Notes: generated by a model not told the origin, from the letters alone. DNA of 64,000 nt from Mycoplasmopsis glycophila (GCF_900660605.1 NZ_LR215024.1:620001-684000); one strand, 5' to 3'. Positions 1-11,283 are shown, numbered from the stretch's first letter. Made by a program: numbers and translations.

Positions 1-1
1 T

Positions 2-1240
2 TGTTTGCCAACTAAATCATTAGTTCATGATGCTAAACTAGTTTCTCAAATGCGTCAATTAGGCACAGTTGATGATTACGAAAATAATAATGCTTTTTTC
101 AAAAAAGCAATGGAACATAAAAAGAAATTAGTTGAAAAACTAAATAAGGTGAATTTTGAAATTCTAGAAAAAAATCAAAATGTAACCCTATTTTTAGGAG
201 ATGCTGCAATTGAAAGCGAAAACAGTGTTCAAGTAACTACAAAAGATGGGGACAAAATCATCTTAAAAGCTCACAAAATTTTAATAAACACAGGAGCAAA
301 AGCTAACAAATTAAGCATCGAAGGTGCAGATTCTAAAAATGTATTAACAAGTGAAGAATTATTAGAAATTCATGAACTTCCAAAAGATATTTTAATTGTT
401 GGAGCAGGTTTTATCGGGCTAGAATTTGCCTCAATTTTTAATCATTTTGGTTCTCGTGTGACAATTTTCCAAAAAGGTGAAGCATTTTTACCTACTGAAG
501 ATAACGATGATGCAAATGCAGTTAAAGAAAATTTAATTAAACGTGGAATTCAAATGGATTTTGATATTGATTTAATCAAATTTGAAGATTTACAAAACGG
601 AAAGACAAAAGTTTATTACAAACAAAATAACATTGAAAAAGAAGCTATTTTTGACAAAATTCTGGTTTCAATCGGTAGAAGACCAAATATTGATGGGTTA
701 GATTTGGAAAAAGCAAAAATCCAACTTAATGAAAAAGGAATAATTATTAGTAATAATTTATTACAAACAACTAATCCTAATGTTTATGTTGCAGGAGATG
801 TTAAAGGCGGCTATCAATTTACTTACATTTCGCTCGATGATTCTCGCATTATTTTTCCACAACTAACAAACCAAGCAAGTGATTACACAAAAGATAAACG
901 TAAATATGTGCCTTTTTCATCGTTTATTGATCCAGTTTATGCACGCGCTGGTTTAAATGAAAAAGAAGCTAAAATGCTTGGTATTGAATATAAAGTTAAA
1001 TTTTTACCATCACTTAAAATACCTAAAGCACACGTAATTAGAGAAACAGAAGGTTATTACAAAGTATTAGTGGACAAAGAAGATAACATAATTGGTGCAA
1101 TCGTTTTCAACTACGAAGCTCACGAAATAATTAATCTCTTGTCTCTTGCAATTAAGTTTAAAATTAAAGCGAGTCAATTACGCGATTTCATTTACGTTCA
1201 CCCTAACTTTACTGAAGCTCTTAATGATCTTTTAAGTTAA
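2..1240 (+). CDS. FAD/NAD(P)H disulfide oxidoreductase, RclA/Har-like (5' part outside window)
   Basis: The gene is cut by the window start. The first whole codon is the second Cys of a redox-active disulfide, followed by LPTK, the CxxxxC-LPTK signature of class I pyridine-nucleotide disulfide reductases. About 412 residues remain, so some 40 N-terminal residues (FAD-binding Rossmann fold and first Cys) lie upstream. Seen from base 5: a second Rossmann motif GAGFIGLE near residue 133, the FAD motif VYVAGDV near 263, and a C-terminal dimerisation tail HPNFTEALNDLL. The tail resembles RclA and hypothiocyanous acid reductase (Har) more than dihydrolipoamide dehydrogenase (from memory), which would suggest defence against host oxidants. 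Lipoamide dehydrogenase is less likely because no pdh genes are adjacent. Family sure, substrate uncertain. Confidence 0.82.
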   Translation, partial: CLPTKSLVHDAKLVSQMRQLGTVDDYENNNAFFKKAMEHKKKLVEKLNKVNFEILEKNQNVTLFLGDAAIESENSVQVTTKDGDKIILKAHKILINTGAKANKLSIEGADSKNVLTSEELLEIHELPKDILIVGAGFIGLEFASIFNHFGSRVTIFQKGEAFLPTEDNDDANAVKENLIKRGIQMDFDIDLIKFEDLQNGKTKVYYKQNNIEKEAIFDKILVSIGRRPNIDGLDLEKAKIQLNEKGIIISNNLLQTTNPNVYVAGDVKGGYQFTYISLDDSRIIFPQLTNQASDYTKDKRKYVPFSSFIDPVYARAGLNEKEAKMLGIEYKVKFLPSLKIPKAHVIRETEGYYKVLVDKEDNIIGAIVFNYEAHEIINLLSLAIKFKIKASQLRDFIYVHPNFTEALNDLLS

Positions 1241-1241
1241 T

Positions 1242-1291
1242 AAAAAAGTAACTATAAAAGGATTCAAATTACCTTCAATAGTTACTTTTTT
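1242..1291. terminator. bidirectional terminator between convergent genes
   Basis: Arms of 14 nt (AAAAAAGTAACTAT at 1242-1255 and its exact complement at 1278-1291) enclose a 22-nt loop, with an A run on one side and a T run on the other. It serves the reductase gene on the plus strand and the toxin gene on the minus strand, whose stop codon overlaps the right arm. Confidence 0.85.
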
Positions 1292-1845
1292 TATCGCTTA
1301 AATTTATGCATATTTTCTTCTAGAAGTAGAAAATTGCAATGTTTTGGTCTTATAATTTTGTTTTGCACTTGCCAATTATACAATTTCCTTGCATTATCAA
1401 ATATTTTGTCTTTTAAATTTAAACAAAAGTTATATTCTTTATCTAGCAAATTTTTGTAATTTTTATCCTCAATTGAATCAAAGTCAATCTTTTTGTATAA
1501 ACCCTCATAAACAGGTATCATCTTTTTAAAATCTAATATAGCTAAAAGGTGAATAACACTATTTTTATCATGCGGTTTATAAATCATTCGAGATTCAGCT
1601 TTATCTATATCTAGAATTTCATAAATGACAAAGTGTTCTCTAGATATATTCTTTAGCTTTTTATGTTTTTCTTTAGCAGAAGTTAATGGAATGAAGTATT
1701 TTTTACCACCTTCTATAAAGATTACACCTAGAAAAGGTTTTTTGTTTTTAATATATTCTGGATTTCAGTAAACTTGACTATCATATTGATAAAGAAATTC
1801 CAAATATAAAGGGTCAATCTCATAAAATGAAAACTTGTTTTCCAT
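1291..1845 (-). CDS. type III toxin-antitoxin system endoribonuclease, ToxN/AbiQ family
   Basis: 184 aa, reading through UGA at the Trp of VYWNPEY. The start ATG at 1845 follows a strong GGAGGG site. Features that fit ToxN/AbiQ toxins (about 170 aa): N-terminal FSFYEIDPLYLEFL; the core FLGVIFIEGGKKYFIPLTSAKEKH (the TS-K residues, here about T55, S56 and K58, match the positions of the ToxN active site); a KMIPV strand near 108-112; and a C-terminal helix ending in CNFLLLEE. In this family the enzyme is an RNase held inactive by a repeat-derived RNA. Upstream, on the same strand and in canonical order, lie a terminator and tandem repeats that look like that RNA. The family fold and context support the call; subfamily (ToxN, TenpN or CptN) is open. 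Confidence 0.88.
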
Positions 1846-1854
1846 TATCCCTCC

Positions 1855-1884
1855 AAAATAAAAAATAGCAAGCAAAGCCTGCTA
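1855..1884 (-). terminator. terminator between antitoxin repeats and toxin gene
   Basis: Read on the minus strand: TAGCAGGC, loop TTT, GCTTGCTA (one G-U pair), then TTTTTTATTTT. It lies just after the repeats and just before the toxin ribosome site, as in known toxIN loci, where it limits toxin mRNA relative to antitoxin RNA. Confidence 0.85.
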
Positions 1885-1887
1885 TAT

Positions 1888-2022
1888 AATTTAAAGCTCC
1901 ACTCTTATAATGCAGGCAGCGGGACACCCTAATTTAAAGCTCCACTCTTATAATGCAGGCAGCGGGACACCCTAATTTAAAGCTCCACTCTTATAATGCA
2001 GGCAGCGGGACACCCTAATTTA
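1888..2022 (-). ncRNA. type III antitoxin RNA: three exact 43-nt tandem repeats
   Basis: Three identical 43-nt units occupy 1888-1930, 1931-1973 and 1974-2016, with a 6-nt start of a fourth at 2017-2022. They directly adjoin each other with no spacers. In RNA sense each unit begins near TAGGGTGTCCCGCTGCC and ends in GGAGCTTTAAATT, with GC-rich parts that stand out in this genome. Unit length sits in the 34-45 nt range known for ToxI, TenpI and CptI antitoxins, and the toxin follows after a terminator. The expected product is a precursor cut by the toxin into 43-nt pseudoknots. Confidence 0.85.
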
Positions 2023-2029
2023 CACTTTT

Positions 2030-2035
2030 ATTATA
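2030..2035 (-). promoter_or_regulatory. -10 box of the toxin-antitoxin promoter
   Basis: Perfect TATAAT on the minus strand, placing the transcript start about 8-10 nt before the first repeat. No clear -35 box is visible. Confidence 0.65.
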
Positions 2036-2091
2036 ACACCTTCGAAATGGTTTTTATTAAAAGTACTTTAATAATATTAAAAATATGAAAT

Positions 2092-2153
2092 AAAAAAACC
2101 TTCTTATTGAAGGCTATTAACACCAAAGCTTACGCTCTCGATTTCGGCTCATT
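2092..2153 (-). ncRNA. candidate small RNA with own promoter and terminator
   Basis: A TATAAT box at 2160-2165 (minus) is followed by about 60 nt ending in CCTTC-AATAA-GAAGG and a run of seven T (2092-2113). The body (GAGCCGAAATCGAGAGCG...) is less AT-rich than its surroundings. It lies between the opp operon terminator and the toxin locus. A 12-codon reading frame starting at its ATGAGCCG has no ribosome site. Could also be a leftover terminator of a lost gene. Confidence 0.4.
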
Positions 2154-2210
2154 AATATAATTATATATCATTTTTGAGATTTTCATAGTATTTTATTAAT
2201 TAAAAGTACA

Positions 2211-2238
2211 AAAAAAGCACCCTGTATATAGGGTACTT
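2211..2238 (-). terminator. terminator of the opp operon
   Basis: Minus strand: AGTACCCT, loop ATATAC, AGGGTGCT (one wobble pair) and a T run, 18 nt after the oppF stop codon. Confidence 0.8.
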
Positions 2239-2255
2239 TCAAATTGTTACTTATT

Positions 2256-4697
2256 TTACCTTGAAACAGAATCTTTGGTTCATTTTTCAACTTGTTTTGG
2301 AGTTCCGTAGACATAATGATCTTCTTCAACTTTAGCAACTGAAGGAACATTAGGATAACGTTGCTCATCAAGGTATGAAGTTTCAAAAGTCACATCTTTA
2401 AATTTCTCATTTGCATTTGAAATTTTAGGAATAGCTTTGAATAAATTGTTTGTGTAAGGGTGAACTGGATTTGAATAGATTTTTTTAGTGTCACCAGATT
2501 CAACAATTTTTCCAAGGTGCATAATTTGTACTCTATCGGCAACATATTCAATCATTGAAAGGTCGTGTGCGATAAAGATCATACCAATATTTTTTTCTTT
2601 ACACAAGTCTTTAAGAAGGTTTACAACCTGTGCTTGAATTGAAATATCAAGTGAGGCAATTGGTTCGTCAGCTACAATAACACTTGGTTCAGTAATTAAT
2701 GCTCTAGCAATAACAATTCTTTGACGTTGTCCACCACTAAATTCATGTGGGTAACGGTAAGCAAATTGTTTAAGTAAACCAACATCCTCTAAAGCTTTAT
2801 AAATAGCGTTTTTTGTAAATAATTGAGCTAATTTATATTTACGATATTTATTCATTAAAAATCTAACTAGAGATTTAAATTTAGTTTGATAGAATTTTAA
2901 GTCTACAAAAGAAATACCAAGAAGAAGCATAATATTATCAATATCTTTATTAAGGTAGTGTAGCTCTATGTCAAAAGCTTTGTTGTTTTCAATTTTATCA
3001 GCAACTGTAGTATTGTAAACTTTGAGTTCAATCTCTTTTTGTTTTAAATCTTCTTTAAGTTTATTTTTAGCTTTAATGTATTCGTTTTTATCCGCAAATA
3101 AACCACGTTTATTCAGAATTTCTTTATATTTAACTTTAATTGGCGCAATTATATTAGTTTTATAGAAGACATTAAATTCATTATGAATATTTAAAAACTT
3201 ATACATTTCTTCTTTTTCTGCTTTTAAGTATTCTTTTTGAATTTTCTTTTCTTCTTCAATTTCTTTTTTATACATTTCAATTCTTTTGATATATTCACCA
3301 ATATATTTTTCAAGTTCTAAATCAAAAGTTTTTTGTGTCGCTTCAAGATTCTTACGTGCTTCTTGTAAAGCTTGCTTGTTTTGTTTAGGTAATTTGAAAA
3401 ATTCGGCAAAAACTTTTGAAAAACTCTCTAGTGTTTTTTGTTTATTTTGACTGTAAACTTGTTTATTAGCTTTTCTAGTTTCTTCTGATTTTGAAATGTA
3501 TCAATTTCAATCAAATTTGAAATCATTTTTAATAATTTCCTTAATTTTTTTGATACTTGCTTTTTTAGTTTCATCAACTACTAATTTATTTTTATAGAAA
3601 TCACTAAGATAGTCTTGTAAACTTGCAACAAGAGATTTTAATTCTTCTAAATTTAAAAATTGTAATTTATGTAAATTGTGTTTAATTTCTTTTTTAGCAA
3701 ATAAATTCAACTTATAAAGCTTATATTTATGGAAAAAATAAGAAAGTGAAGATGTGCTATAAGCTTCATTTTTATGAATATTAGCTTCATTTTTAAATTC
3801 TTGCACAAAATTACGTAAAGCATTTTTGGCAATGTTAGTAAAATCTTTGTTTTGCGATCTTAAATTATTAAACTCTTTAAATCTTTGAACAAAAAGATCT
3901 TTGTTTTCATAGTATAAAGCAGTTTTAAATCTAAGTTGTTTTTGTCTATGATATTCATTTCTTGCTTGCTCTAATTCAACCTCATCAAAATCAATGTTGT
4001 TGTTTCTAAAGTCACTTTGTTTATTATCATAAAGCGCAATTAATTGTTCAATATTTTTATAAAAACTATTAACAATTAAAGAGTTAATTTTCCCTCTTTC
4101 TTCAAGAAAACCAAAATAAGCATTAAATTGATCATCTGTGCTTTCTGAAGCAGAGAATTCTGCTAATTTAACACTTTGTCATTTTGCGACAAATGGTTTA
4201 AGAAGACGATTAGCTACTCTAATATTTTCCAATTCTAATTTAAGACTTTCTTCTAGGAAAGTATAGTGGAAGTTATCAGCAATTTTAATTCAATCTTTAC
4301 TAATGTCCTTAATTTTGTTTTTAATAATTCCATTTACAACAAGAGGTTCTTTTAAAATGCTATAAATATTATTTTGACCATTTAAAGAAGCCATTGGATC
4401 TTGGAAGATCATTTGAATGTTTTTATGCATGAATTTGCTTCTTTTGCGCGAAATTCTTTTTCCTGAAATAATTTGGTTATGTAAAGTAACAAAACCGCTA
4501 AAATCATCATAAAGTCTAAGAAGTGATCTACCAACGGTAGTCTTACCACTTCCAGATTCACCTATTAAACCTACTATTTCACCTTTTTTAACATTAAAAC
4601 TAACATTATCAACTGCTTTATTAACTAAACTTCCGTTAACAAAGTATTTTTTAAGATTAGATATTTCTAAAATATATTCATCTTTATTTTTGTTCAT
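2256..4697 (-). CDS. oppF: oligopeptide ABC transporter ATP-binding protein OppF, with large insertion
   Basis: 813 aa. One of two cytoplasmic ATPases that power peptide uptake. Walker A GESGSGKT lies near residues 46-53 and the Q-loop QMIFQDPMAS near 90. The ABC signature FSGGQRQR comes only near residue 653 and Walker B VIVADEPIASLD soon after. Between Q-loop and signature about 500 residues of Lys/Glu-rich, mostly helical sequence are inserted where most ATPases have some 50. Long OppF proteins are typical of mycoplasmas (known). The end DSVSR is reached only by reading UGA after KQVEK as Trp. Its start overlaps the end of oppD by 14 nt, implying translational coupling. Confidence 0.93.
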
Positions 4698-5739
4698 CGC
4701 TAAATACCTTTCTAAAGTTTGTTAATCTATTAGTTAATTCTGTTGGAAGCTCTACTTTTGGAGCTTCAGGGTGTAAAAGTCATGTTGCTGCAGCATGTGT
4801 TTCACTTATTTCAAAAAGCGGAGGCTCTTTAACAAAGTCAATTTCAAGTGCATATTCATTTCTAGGTGCAAAAGCATCTCCAAGAGGTAAGTTAGACATA
4901 TCTGGTGGAGTTCCTTTAATTGAGTATAAACGATCTTCTTTATTTTCGGGAATAGCAGAAATCAAAGCTCATGTATAAGGGTGTGCTGGATGTGCGAAAA
5001 TGTCTTTTTTAGTTCCTTTTTCAACAATTTTTCCAGCGTACATAACATAAATATAATCACATAATTTAGCAACAACAGAAATGTTGTGACTAATTAAAAT
5101 AATTGAAATATTCATATCTTGACGAATTTGTTCGAACAATGCTAAAACTGAAGCTTGCACAGTAGGATCAAGTGCAGTTGTAGGTTCATCAGCGATAATT
5201 AATTGCGGTTTTAAAGCAACAACCATTGTAATTACAACCCGTTGTTTCATTCCACCACTTAAAGTATGAGGATACATATCAAAAATTCGATCTGCATTTC
5301 TAATTCCAAATTGTTCAAGTAAACCTACTAAATATTTACGTTTTTCAGATAATTTTTCATCTTTTCAATCTTCATTTTTATTTAAAGCATCTAGTAATTG
5401 TTTTCCAATTTTTCTAGTTGGATTTAACGAAGTCAATGGATCTTGTGGGATATAACCAATTTTGTGACCTCTAATTGTTTGTCAAAACTTTTCTTTAGTT
5501 GATTGTGTAAGATCAATTCCATCAATTGTCATCAAATCAGCTGAAACAAGTGCATTTTCGTTAATTTTTAAAAGAGATTTGGATGTAACAGTTTTACCAC
5601 TTCCAGATTCACCAACAAGACCAACAATTTGACCTTTTTTGATGTGTAAATCTACTCCACGAACTATTGTCACAAACTTTTTCTTACCAGTTTTAAAGTT
5701 TACTTTTAAGTTCTTGACTCTTAATAATGTTTCTGACAT
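4684..5739 (-). CDS. oppD: oligopeptide ABC transporter ATP-binding protein OppD
   Basis: 351 aa, normal for OppD. Walker A GESGSGKT at about residues 43-50, signature LSGGMKQR near 160, Walker [14 protein letters not shown] near 183, and the C-terminal HPAHPYTW...[12 protein letters not shown] stretch typical of Opp/Dpp ATPases. ATG 5739 follows GAGGAGA. UGA codons are read as Trp in several places, including after HAAAT near the C-terminus. Partner of OppF on the OppBC permease. Confidence 0.95.
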
Positions 5740-5749
5740 AATTCTCCTC

Positions 5750-7174
5750 TTATTTAACCTTAATAACTCTTGGATCAAGTGCGTCATGAAGTCCAATTGC
5801 CATAAAGTGAAGTGATACTGATATTGATAATAAAATAACTGATGGTAAAAGTAAAATTCAGAAGTTTGTTCCAGCTTGTGTAGCAGCACTAACAAGTAAT
5901 GCTCCTAAGTTGGTGTTATCTCCTTTAAAAAACCCAAGGAAAGCAAGTGAAGAAATAGACATAATAATTCCAGGGATACGTGAAACATAGCTATTTGCTA
6001 TTTTACCAATAATAGCTGGTAGAGCATGTTTATAAATTAATCTTGATTTTGAAGCTCCAACTGATTTACTTGCTGTAATAAATTCAGAATCTTTAACAGT
6101 GATTATAAATAATCTAGTTCCACCAACTGCTCCTGTTCATCCTGTAAATACTAAAGCAAAAATAAGTGTTCAATCACTTGTTCCAAATGTTGAAGCAAAT
6201 AAAAGTAATCAAATAAGTGCAGGTGGAGCCACAAAGATTTCAATTAATCTCATGATAATTGTATCAATTCATGAACCAACATGGAAACCTAAATAACAAC
6301 CTACCGCAACACCAATAATTGTTTGAATAGTAGCAATAATTAAAGCTAATTTAATTGCATTTCAAGTACCAACTCATGAAGAAGTTCAAATATCAATTCC
6401 TAATTCATTTGTACCTAAAAGTGAATTTGGATATAAATTAGGATTACTTGGATTTAATTTTTCAATTTGAGTAATAATTTCTCTAATTTGTTCTTCACCA
6501 ACACCAGCAGCATTTAAATCTACACCTTTGAAAATTGAACCAAGGAAGATGTAAAGATTAATTGCTTTATAGAATTGATATGTATTAATTTCAACTTGTT
6601 TTGACTCCGCTGCTTCTCCATTTGATTGAATAACTGTTTTTGTAATAATACGAACAGCTGAACCCGGTTCTTTGATCGATTTAATGTAATCATTATAAAG
6701 AACACCGTAGTAATCTTCTTTGAATGCATTAATATATTTTTGATAAGCTTCTTCAGAAATGAATAAAGTCTTTGGTGCTCAATAATTATATGATGGTGGT
6801 AAGTTTTTGACATACGGAGAACCTTTCATTGAAATAAAAACAAGTTTTCCGTTTTCATCCACTTTTAAAGAATTGGTAGTTTCGTCTCATTGTGGCACAT
6901 TGAAAAACATAGTATCACTTATACTTTTAGTAGAATCGTGAGTTCTTGATAAAGTAGAAACGATAGATAAAATTAAAATAATTAAGAAAACAATTGTACA
7001 AGCCACTGCAGCTCAATTGGTAAAAAATCTTTTTAAAATTTCAATGAAGATTTTTTTAGGTTTACCAGCAACGTTAACAAAGTTGTTAGCATTATTAGTA
7101 ACTCTTTTAAACAAATCACTAGAGTTGGCATTAATGTTAAGACCATACTTACGGTTAAATTCTTTAGTGCTCAT
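5750..7174 (-). CDS. oppC: oligopeptide ABC transporter permease OppC
   Basis: 474 aa. One N-terminal membrane segment, then roughly 200 residues expected outside the membrane, then five hydrophobic segments with the cytoplasmic EAA loop (SKSVGASKSRLIYKHALP) that contacts the ATPases. It ends in the typical DALDPRV. The length exceeds bacterial OppC (about 300 aa) because of the extracytoplasmic stretch. ATG 7174 shares one base with the oppB stop (TAATG) and follows AAGGAGGT inside oppB. Confidence 0.92.
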
Positions 7175-8331
7175 TAATTACCTCCTTCAGTTGATTTTTG
7201 AAATTCTTTAAATTGTTTGTTTCTTTCTAAAGCTGCTGTAAATCAAGCTCTTAAATTGTATTTTGAAGTTGTTCCGTATTTAATTCTTGGGTCTAAAATT
7301 GTATAAACCACATCAACAAGAATTGTTGTAAATAAACCTAATGTTGTAAAGAAGAAAGTCGAGAACATAATCAAGTTAATTTCTCCTGTGGGAAAAGCCT
7401 GTGATAAAACTTTTGATGTTCCTGGGACTTGTCAGTATGTTTCAATAATAATCCCTCCTGATAAAAGACCAATATATGAAGGAATAATTAAGGCAGCAAG
7501 TGGAATTGAAATATTTCTTAAAACATATTTAAAGAAAATTTCACTTCTACTTAAACCTTTTGATTTTGCTATTAAAACATAATTAGATGTTAGAACAGTA
7601 ACAACTTGGTTACGTGCATATGAAATATATCCTGAAAGCGAACCAAGTACAATAATGAAGATTGGTGGCAATCATGATAAAATGATTTTTCCTCAACCTA
7701 ACGCTTTAATTACTTGTGGATTGGCTGGGTTTTGGAAAATAGGCGGGATGTTAAAATTCATCAAAATTGAGATAAAGATAGGTGCAACAATAAATGAAGG
7801 CAACGCAATAAAAACAAGAGAGAAGAAATTAACAAAGATATCAAATGTTGTACCTCTTTTATAACCGGCTACAATTCCAAGTGTTATACCTAAAATAGCA
7901 CTAATAATAAATGAAGGTAGTGTAATGATAATTGAAAACTTAATGTATTTAAAGAAAAGTTCAGGTATATTTTTTGCATCTGCTCCTGAAAAAACATTTT
8001 GATTAAAAACATTACCAAAAGGGTAGTCTTTGTTAAAAATGTCTTTAAATCAATATCCTAAACGAATAAATGGACTTACCTTAAAATAAATTCAGTCTTT
8101 TTTGTGTTCTGCGAAATTAAGATTTGCTGGGGTTAAACGGAAAGCTTTTGATTTTTCAAATAAATCTCTAATTTGACTTTCTGTCAAAGCTTTCTTATCT
8201 CCTGCTGATACAGTAAGTTGTCTAGCAAAAGGGTTTTCAGCAAATATAGCCACAGAAAGATATACAACTAAAACAATAATAATTAATGTTAAAATTGCAA
8301 GTAAAATTCTCTGGGAAAGATATTTAAACAT
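7174..8331 (-). CDS. oppB: oligopeptide ABC transporter permease OppB
   Basis: 385 aa. N-terminal membrane segment (residues 9-30), an outer loop, then five segments with the EAA motif (NYVLIAKSKGLSRSEIFFKY) and the C-terminal DPRIKYG. Forms the membrane channel with OppC. ATG 8331 follows AAAGGAAA. UGA is read as Trp several times. Confidence 0.93.
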
Positions 8332-8358
8332 AATTTCCTTTCTTTTATAAATGAAACA

Positions 8359-8386
8359 ATAAACAAACAGTAGCCTGTTTGTTTAT
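8359..8386 (-). promoter_or_regulatory. 12-bp hairpin between oppA and oppB
   Basis: Perfect stem ATAAACAAACAG / CTGTTTGTTTAT with a 4-nt loop in the 70-nt oppA-oppB gap. No T run follows, so it is more likely an mRNA stability or processing element that raises oppA over oppBCDF than a terminator. Confidence 0.55.
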
Positions 8387-8401
8387 GTGCGATTAGTTAT
8401 A

Positions 8402-11239
8402 TTAAGATAATTTTTCTTCTCCTAATTTAATTCAACCAAAGTCTAAGAAGTTTTGGTTTGTTTGAGGTCTAATGTAACTTGGGTTTGAAATAGTTGGACT
8501 GAAATTAGTTTTACCAATTGTCATTGCATGGTCGAAAGTGAATCCAAAGTAAACAACTAATTCGTTCGCTAATTCTAATAATGATTTTTTAGTTACAGCA
8601 GATGAGTTATTGTAATTTAATCAGAATTTTGATGTTATATCAGAAATTGTTAAATGTCTTCCTCTTGCTTGTTCTTCTTCTGTTAATTCTACATAATCAT
8701 CTTTTGCATCATTTAATTTATATGATCCTAAAGCGTGTGAGAAATCGGCAAGTAATGTTGGGTTTAATGCAGCTCAATCAGCAAAAGGAATACTTATTAA
8801 AGCACCTTCAGATTCGATTTTTTCAACATATGCTTTGAATGCTTTAGCAGCCTCAACTAAACGTGGGAAAGCTTTTCCAAATCTTGATGCTAAATTAGAG
8901 TCTGTAGAAAGTTGAGCAAAAAGGTTTACTAATTTTGATTGTGTAGTAATTCCATCAAGACCTGAACCAATAGTTTTATAGTCATATCCTCAAGCTGTAA
9001 GATCTTCAAATCCACCTGATCCTCAGTGAGCTCTTCAACCATCTGCGTTTTGTGAATATGTAAAGCTAATATTTAATCTTCCTTTTTGGTCAAGAGTATT
9101 CATTGTTTTAGCTAATTTTTCAAATGTCATTAAAATTGGTGGAGTAGGGTTGATGTATCTGAAAAAGTAAGGGATATTTACTTTTGTTGTTTCTGGAGTG
9201 CTTGTTTGTGCATATAATCTATCTAATAATGCAGTCATTCTTTTTGATAATAAATCAAATGCTGATGATTTATATTTGTCATCTTCATTTTTATCAAGAC
9301 TTGAGTTTTCTGATTGAGAAATTTCTGTTCCGATTTTTGAACCTAAATTAACTTTTGCACCTGTTTCTGAATCTACAACGAATAAAGTATTAACTGCTTC
9401 AGCGTTAGCTCTTAAATTATTTTCAGCAAGTGAATCATCATTATAATCATCTTTAATTCTAGCATCTTGTGCTAAAGGCGAAAGTCATGGTGAACTTGGT
9501 CTATTTGGTGTTAAATCATTAGCAACAGGTTCTCAGTTAATTGCTGCTTGTAATATAGTTCTAAATTCAATTGAAATACCAGTTGAGTATTTTTCAACAA
9601 CATCTGTAGCACCATAAACATCATTAATTGTGTGCCCGTATAATAATTGAGATGCTAAATCATCAAAAGTATATTTCCCGGCATTGTTTCCACCTGGAAC
9701 TGTAGGTACCATTGTATTAATTTTAAGTTTTGAATAAACGTCTGTGTTTAAAGCCTTAACGTAAGATATTCCGAATTTTTCTTTGTTTTGATCTACATTA
9801 TCTTTAAGGTTTTTTGGCAATGAAGAGTAACCTATAGTTGCATTATCACCAGAAAGATATGTGTTATATGCTGTTTGAATAAATGCATCTTGATCAACTC
9901 CACTTGATTGATATTGTTCTTGAAAAACAAGAACATTTTGTTTGTCTTTTAAGAATTCTTTATTTGAATAGTGTGTGTTAAGTCTAATTTCTTCAATTAA
10001 AGTGTTACCATTATATGGAGTTCCATAGTATTTACCTGAGAATAATGTGTTATCAATTGTTGTTCCATATCAGTAAAATCCAAGTTCTTTTGCAAGTCCT
10101 TCGGCATTTACGATTTGTGCTTTATAAGCTTCTTTATCAAAAGCATTGTCTCCACTTAATGGTTTTAAAGTTTCAATAACTGGAGTATCTTGATTTTGAC
10201 TTACATATTCATAAGGCATTGGTGTAAATTCGTAATTAGCATAGATGTTTTTAAGAATTTCATCAAATAAAGCAGTTTCACTAAGATTTTTCTTTTCGAT
10301 ATTGAAATATGTGTTACCTTCTGAATCTGTTGATACAGCACTATCTTTTTCTAATAAGTTAGCGAAATTTACATTATATAAATCGAAAAGATATGAGTTT
10401 CCATAGCTTGTTTTGCTATCAAGTAATTTTCCAGGTTCATATAAAAGACCTTTCATTGCCTCATCAATTTCTTCTTTTCCACCATGAGCTAAACGATATT
10501 GACCTGTAAATAATAAAGTTCTTACAAGACCTGCTCAGTAGTCATAAGCTGAAACGTTGTATTCTGTTTCATTTCCATTTTTATCAACTCATTTAGCACC
10601 TTTTCTAACTCTAAAACTAACTTTTTTAGCATTTTTTAAATCATCTTGGAATTGAAGTGAGTTAACTGATTTTGGATTGTTAGAAAGAAGTGTTACAACT
10701 GTTTCACTGTAATATTTACCATCTACATCGGGTGCTGGTAATAATTCTGCTTCATCAGAATCATAAACATGTTCAACACCATCGTTTGTTGTAATAACAA
10801 TGGCATCAGCTTGTTCAAGAACCATTGCTTCACCTGAAGGATTTAAAATTTTAATTGATTTAGTTTCAACACCCTCATCATTAACATCGACAACTTCATC
10901 ATACATAGCTTTACCAATAGCTTTAAATGAAATAAGTGTAGCTGTTGTTCCGTCTTCTAAATATTGTTCTTTTCCACCATAAAGTCATGAACGATCTCAT
11001 CTAAAGTCTTTTAAGTTGTATGTAGCGTTAGTAATTCATTTATAAACGCCTTGTCTTGCGAAGTTAGATAAATTTGCATCATTTCCGCTTAAATATTCCA
11101 CTTTTGTCACAAGAACATCAGCACTAACATTTTCTCTTTTTTTCTGTTTTGTTGTCTCTTGTGAACAAGCTGCAGCAACTGCTGTTAAAGGAAGTGTAGT
11201 TGTAAGAACGCTTGATAATAATAATCATTTTCTTTTCAT
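8402..11239 (-). CDS. oppA: oligopeptide-binding lipoprotein OppA
   Basis: 945 aa. Signal peptide of about 24 residues (KRK, hydrophobic core) with lipobox AVAAAC, so Cys25 would carry the lipid anchor. The rest is a long extracytoplasmic protein of the size seen for mycoplasma OppA. I infer the substrate role from being first in the operon before oppBCDF rather than from a recognised motif. ATG 11239 follows AAGGAG. UGA codons give Trp at W5 and later positions. Expression is likely governed by the lysine-riboswitch-like leader upstream. Confidence 0.85.
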
Positions 11240-11283
11240 AATATTGCTCCTTAGGTTTTATTATGTTTGTCTTAAATAAATAG

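Noticed and set aside
1888-2022. The 43-nt repeats as a CRISPR array
   Set aside because: The units directly adjoin each other with no spacers and no cas genes are near; the toxin next door explains them better.
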